Positions 61,584 to 64,000 of a stretch of DNA of 64,000 nucleotides are shown piece after piece. Source of the DNA: an uncultured Clostridia bacterium (GTDB taxonomy: Bacteria; Bacillota; Clostridia; UMGS1810); NCBI GenBank assembly GCA_934500875.1, contig CAKSTL010000006.1:76482-140481 (forward strand), given 5' to 3'. Both the position numbers and the translations under genes were made by a program. Each line of letters opens with the position of its first letter. The stretch's first letter is position 1. The notes below the pieces were generated by a model. It was given only the letters and a program-made list of their open reading frames with translations. It had not been told where the DNA came from and did not search any database.

Positions 61584-63908
61584 TTACAGAAGCGCTTCAA
61601 GCACTGCGTTTTTAAGGTTTTTGTCCATACAAAGTGATGCTATGTCGGAGATTGCCTCGGATTTTGACTTTTCTCTGACGGATTTTATGATTTTGCTCTT
61701 TAAAGAGTGCTCTGTTTTTGCGGGATAGATTATGTCAAACACCTTTTGGGCATAATCGTTTTCCGATACGCAAAGAGTATCAAAGCTAAATTCTATGCCG
61801 TCATTTTCTGAGGTTTCTATTATAACCGCACCGTTTTCGTACCGTTTTTCAAAGGGCTTTGATGAGGTTACATTGCAGTCGTTTACACAATTTAAAATTA
61901 TTTTGTAATGCCTGTTTGTCGGAATAACGCTTGTATCGCCCGACGGTGCGCCGATAACAAGTTTTTTATCCTCCCAACAAAGCTTAATTTCGGTTTCGGC
62001 ATAGTGGTTTTCAAGATAATTTTCGGTAAGGTTATCGTCCTCATAGAGCGTAAACGAATTGTCTGCACCGGGAAAGATGTTTAAAATAATCTCATCGGGG
62101 TTTTTATCGGGGTTTACGTCTGCGCCGCTCATTGGGATAATTGCGCCCGCCTTTGCAAAAACAGGCATTTCGTCATATTTGCGGTATGCCGTAATAAAGC
62201 GGTTTCCGCTGTATTTATATTTATTGAAAAAGTCAAACCATTCGCCCTCGGGAAGGTAAACTTTTGCATTTCCCATATTTGTAACGTCATCTTTCGGGTG
62301 CGTAATGGGGCATACCAAAAGCTCTGTGCCGAAGAAATATTCGTTTTTAATCTCCTGCGCCTCTTCTGTTTCGTAAAAATAGTAAAGAGGCATAACTATG
62401 GGGCGGTTTTTTGCATATGCACGGTAGTTCATTGTATAAAGATACGGCATCATTTCGCATCTTAAACGCATAAACTTTTTCATACTTTGGTGCGTTTCGT
62501 ACGAATAATTCCACGGCTCACGTGAGATAAACTCGCTGTTTGTGGAGTGAAGGCGCATAATCGGAGAAAAAACGCCGAACTGCGTCCAGCGGTTCATAAG
62601 CTCGTCGTCACGCACGCCCTGCGTATGACCGCCTATATCGTGGCTCCACCAGCCGTAACCGACATTTGCCGCACTGCTTGTAAAATACGGCTGAAAATCA
62701 AGGCTTGCCCACGTTACATAGGTATCGCCCGAAAATCCGACGGGGTATCTCTGAGAGCCGTAGCCTGAGAAACGTGAGAACAAAATTCCTCTTTTATTAT
62801 TCTTTCGGGAGTTGATATAATGATAGTGATTAAGCATCCAAAGCGGGTCAAGACCCTCTGTTTTGCTGGTGTTTCCCTGCTGCCAGTCCATCCACCAGAA
62901 ATCAACGCCCATATCCTCAAGCGGTTTTAAAACCTTGTCAAAATAAACGTCAATAAATTTTTTGTCGGCAATATCAAACGGAACGTTTTCTTCTGTTTTG
63001 CTGTCAATGCCCATAGCCTCGGCGGTTTCTTTGTAGCAGTCCTCGTGCGCCGAAATGCCCTCGGCAGGGTGAAGATTGAGAGAGGTTTTTGTGTTAAGCT
63101 TATGCAGAGCGTCCAAAAACCTTTTCGGGTCGGGGAAAAAGTTGGTATTCCAACTGAAGCCCGTCCAGCCCGAGCCGTATTTAGGGTCGATATTAACTTT
63201 ATGCCAGTCCATATCGATAACCGCAACCGAAATGGGTATACCCTCGTCTTTAAAGTGATTCATAAGGTCGAGATACGATTTTTCGGTGTATTTAAAATAC
63301 TTGCTCCACCAGTTCCCGAGCGCAAACCTCGGCAGAAGGGGAGTTTTGCCTGTCAGGGCATAATATGCGTCAAGACAGTCGGTAAGAGAATCAGGATAGC
63401 CGAAAACGTATGTATCAATTATATCTTTTTTGCGCACGCTTACAAAATCGTCGGTTAAGGCAAGGCTTTTGCTGTCGTCAAAATGCGTCATACGGCGCTT
63501 TGACATAATGCTCGGCGGAAGCTCTTTTTTGCCGTCAACACCGTCGAGCGTGCGGATTGTGCCTTTAAACGGCGTTATGTTTTCGTCGCCGAAATAATAC
63601 ACACCCGACGACGCACCGCCCCTTTTTCCAAGACGTCCGCAGTAGGATATGTTAAGCGTATTGCGCATAAACTTTCCGCCTCGGTACGTAAGGCGCAGAC
63701 AATCGGTTTCAATGGTCAACACGCCGTTTTTTTCTTTGACCGAAAATGAAGGGACGGGAAAATTGCGGTTTACAACGCACTGGGTTGCTCTGTCCTCAAA
63801 CTGCCCGTCCTCGCAGTATTCAAGGCGCAAAAGTCTGTCCGTAAGAACGGTAAAGCGGTATTTTTCGCCGCAAACAATCGACTTTTCGTTTGCTTTTGGG
63901 TTTATCAT
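61584..63908 (-). CDS. GH31 family glycoside hydrolase
   Basis: A 774-residue alpha-glucosidase/alpha-xylosidase family enzyme without signal peptide. The N-terminal galactose-mutarotase-like sandwich leads to a barrel with VAVIDMDWHKV, nucleophile Asp341 in FWWMDWQQG and acid/base Asp395 in GFSGDTYVTWA; HDIGGHTQG and MRLHSTN are further GH31 marks. A C-terminal extension of about 60 Lys/Glu-rich residues follows the usual beta domains. ATG 63908 follows AAGGAGG. It probably removes alpha-linked glucose or xylose from imported oligosaccharides, complementing the cytoplasmic GH16 and GH36-like enzymes. The upstream end of its unit is outside the window. Confidence 0.92.
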   Translation of the reverse strand: MINPKANEKSIVCGEKYRFTVLTDRLLRLEYCEDGQFEDRATQCVVNRNFPVPSFSVKEKNGVLTIETDCLRLTYRGGKFMRNTLNISYCGRLGKRGGASSGVYYFGDENITPFKGTIRTLDGVDGKKELPPSIMSKRRMTHFDDSKSLALTDDFVSVRKKDIIDTYVFGYPDSLTDCLDAYYALTGKTPLLPRFALGNWWSKYFKYTEKSYLDLMNHFKDEGIPISVAVIDMDWHKVNIDPKYGSGWTGFSWNTNFFPDPKRFLDALHKLNTKTSLNLHPAEGISAHEDCYKETAEAMGIDSKTEENVPFDIADKKFIDVYFDKVLKPLEDMGVDFWWMDWQQGNTSKTEGLDPLWMLNHYHYINSRKNNKRGILFSRFSGYGSQRYPVGFSGDTYVTWASLDFQPYFTSSAANVGYGWWSHDIGGHTQGVRDDELMNRWTQFGVFSPIMRLHSTNSEFISREPWNYSYETHQSMKKFMRLRCEMMPYLYTMNYRAYAKNRPIVMPLYYFYETEEAQEIKNEYFFGTELLVCPITHPKDDVTNMGNAKVYLPEGEWFDFFNKYKYSGNRFITAYRKYDEMPVFAKAGAIIPMSGADVNPDKNPDEIILNIFPGADNSFTLYEDDNLTENYLENHYAETEIKLCWEDKKLVIGAPSGDTSVIPTNRHYKIILNCVNDCNVTSSKPFEKRYENGAVIIETSENDGIEFSFDTLCVSENDYAQKVFDIIYPAKTEHSLKSKIIKSVREKSKSEAISDIASLCMDKNLKNAVLEALL

Positions 63909-63925
63909 AAAATCCTCCTTGTTTT

Positions 63926-63984
63926 AGCCGAAAGAGAGTAATCCGAACCCGCCTGAAAAGGCATAATTTCGGCATCTTTTGGCT
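63926..63984 (-). repeat. AGCCGAAAGA palindrome before GH31 gene
   Basis: AGCCGAAAGA (63926-63935) pairs with TCTTTTGGCT (63975-63984); inside, CCGAA (63943-63947) pairs with TTCGG (63968-63972), and GCCT-gaaa-AGGC forms the tip. It is the most regular member of the AGCCGAAA family and lies 18 bp from the GH31 start. The window ends 16 bp beyond it. Confidence 0.65.
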
Positions 63985-64000
63985 TGTCATCTTTGCAAGG

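Noticed and set aside
1..64000. tRNA or rRNA genes
   Set aside because: No cloverleaf with a T-loop GTTCRA pattern in proper spacing and no rRNA core segments were recognised on reading both strands.

Overview
The window looks like a chromosome segment of a spore-forming, Gram-positive member of the Clostridia, probably an uncultured gut or rumen polysaccharide degrader. The evidence is spo0A, spoIIGA and sigE; a SCIFF peptide with its radical-SAM maturase; a glmS ribozyme; SLH-anchored surface proteins; the GGGtGRT/scaffold gene pair typical of anaerobic Firmicutes; and sigma-A promoters with TTGACA/TATAAT-like boxes. No tRNA, rRNA, CRISPR, phage or transposase gene was seen.

Region 1 (1-7929, + strand) is a tight, overlapping operon. 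It holds a DUF2877 protein (cut by the window edge), FdrA and DUF1116, which are homologues of the AllH/AllF/AllG oxamate carbamoyltransferase. These are followed by an acetokinase-family kinase, an IlvD/EDD dehydratase, a KDPG-type aldolase and an SDR oxidoreductase. The layout suggests catabolism of a sugar acid that ends in an acyl phosphate used to make ATP. The kinase and the dehydratase both carry active-site substitutions, so the substrate is open.

Region 2 (8502-36009, + strand) is a polysaccharide-utilisation locus. It encodes two related lipoprotein sugar-binding proteins sharing one permease pair (no ATPase gene here), secreted LamG-like and SLH proteins, two large clan GH-A hydrolases, a signal-less GH16, a membrane-bound AraC-type regulator, a cytoplasmic GH36-like enzyme, a truncated nanA-like pseudogene and a secreted CE2 acetylesterase. 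A GH31 enzyme at the far end (61584-63908) may act on the same glycans.

Region 3 (36169-51779) is mostly housekeeping. It contains the SCIFF maturase and a tandemly doubled SCIFF precursor, an Orn/Lys/Arg decarboxylase, glmS with its ribozyme, a zinc-ribbon membrane protein, spo0A, a polar amino-acid ABC transporter, the scaffold/GGGtGRT pair, an AEC carrier and argCB.

Region 4 (52085-63908) has spoIIGA-sigE, an SLH-GH18 enzyme, an XRE/S24-like regulator, a MATE pump, a DUF1275 protein, a MORN-repeat secreted protein and GH31.

The intergenic DNA is rich in structure. The strongest novelty candidate is a leader RNA present four times (before the SCIFF gene, before an amino-acid-binding protein gene, and twice between spoIIGA and sigE). 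It forms an 8-bp hairpin whose loop pairs with bases just upstream of the ribosome site, and two compensatory changes support the pseudoknot. There is also a 276-bp element with terminal inverted repeats in two near-identical copies, a family of AGCCGAAA palindromes, and a glmS promoter placed inside the loop of a terminator.
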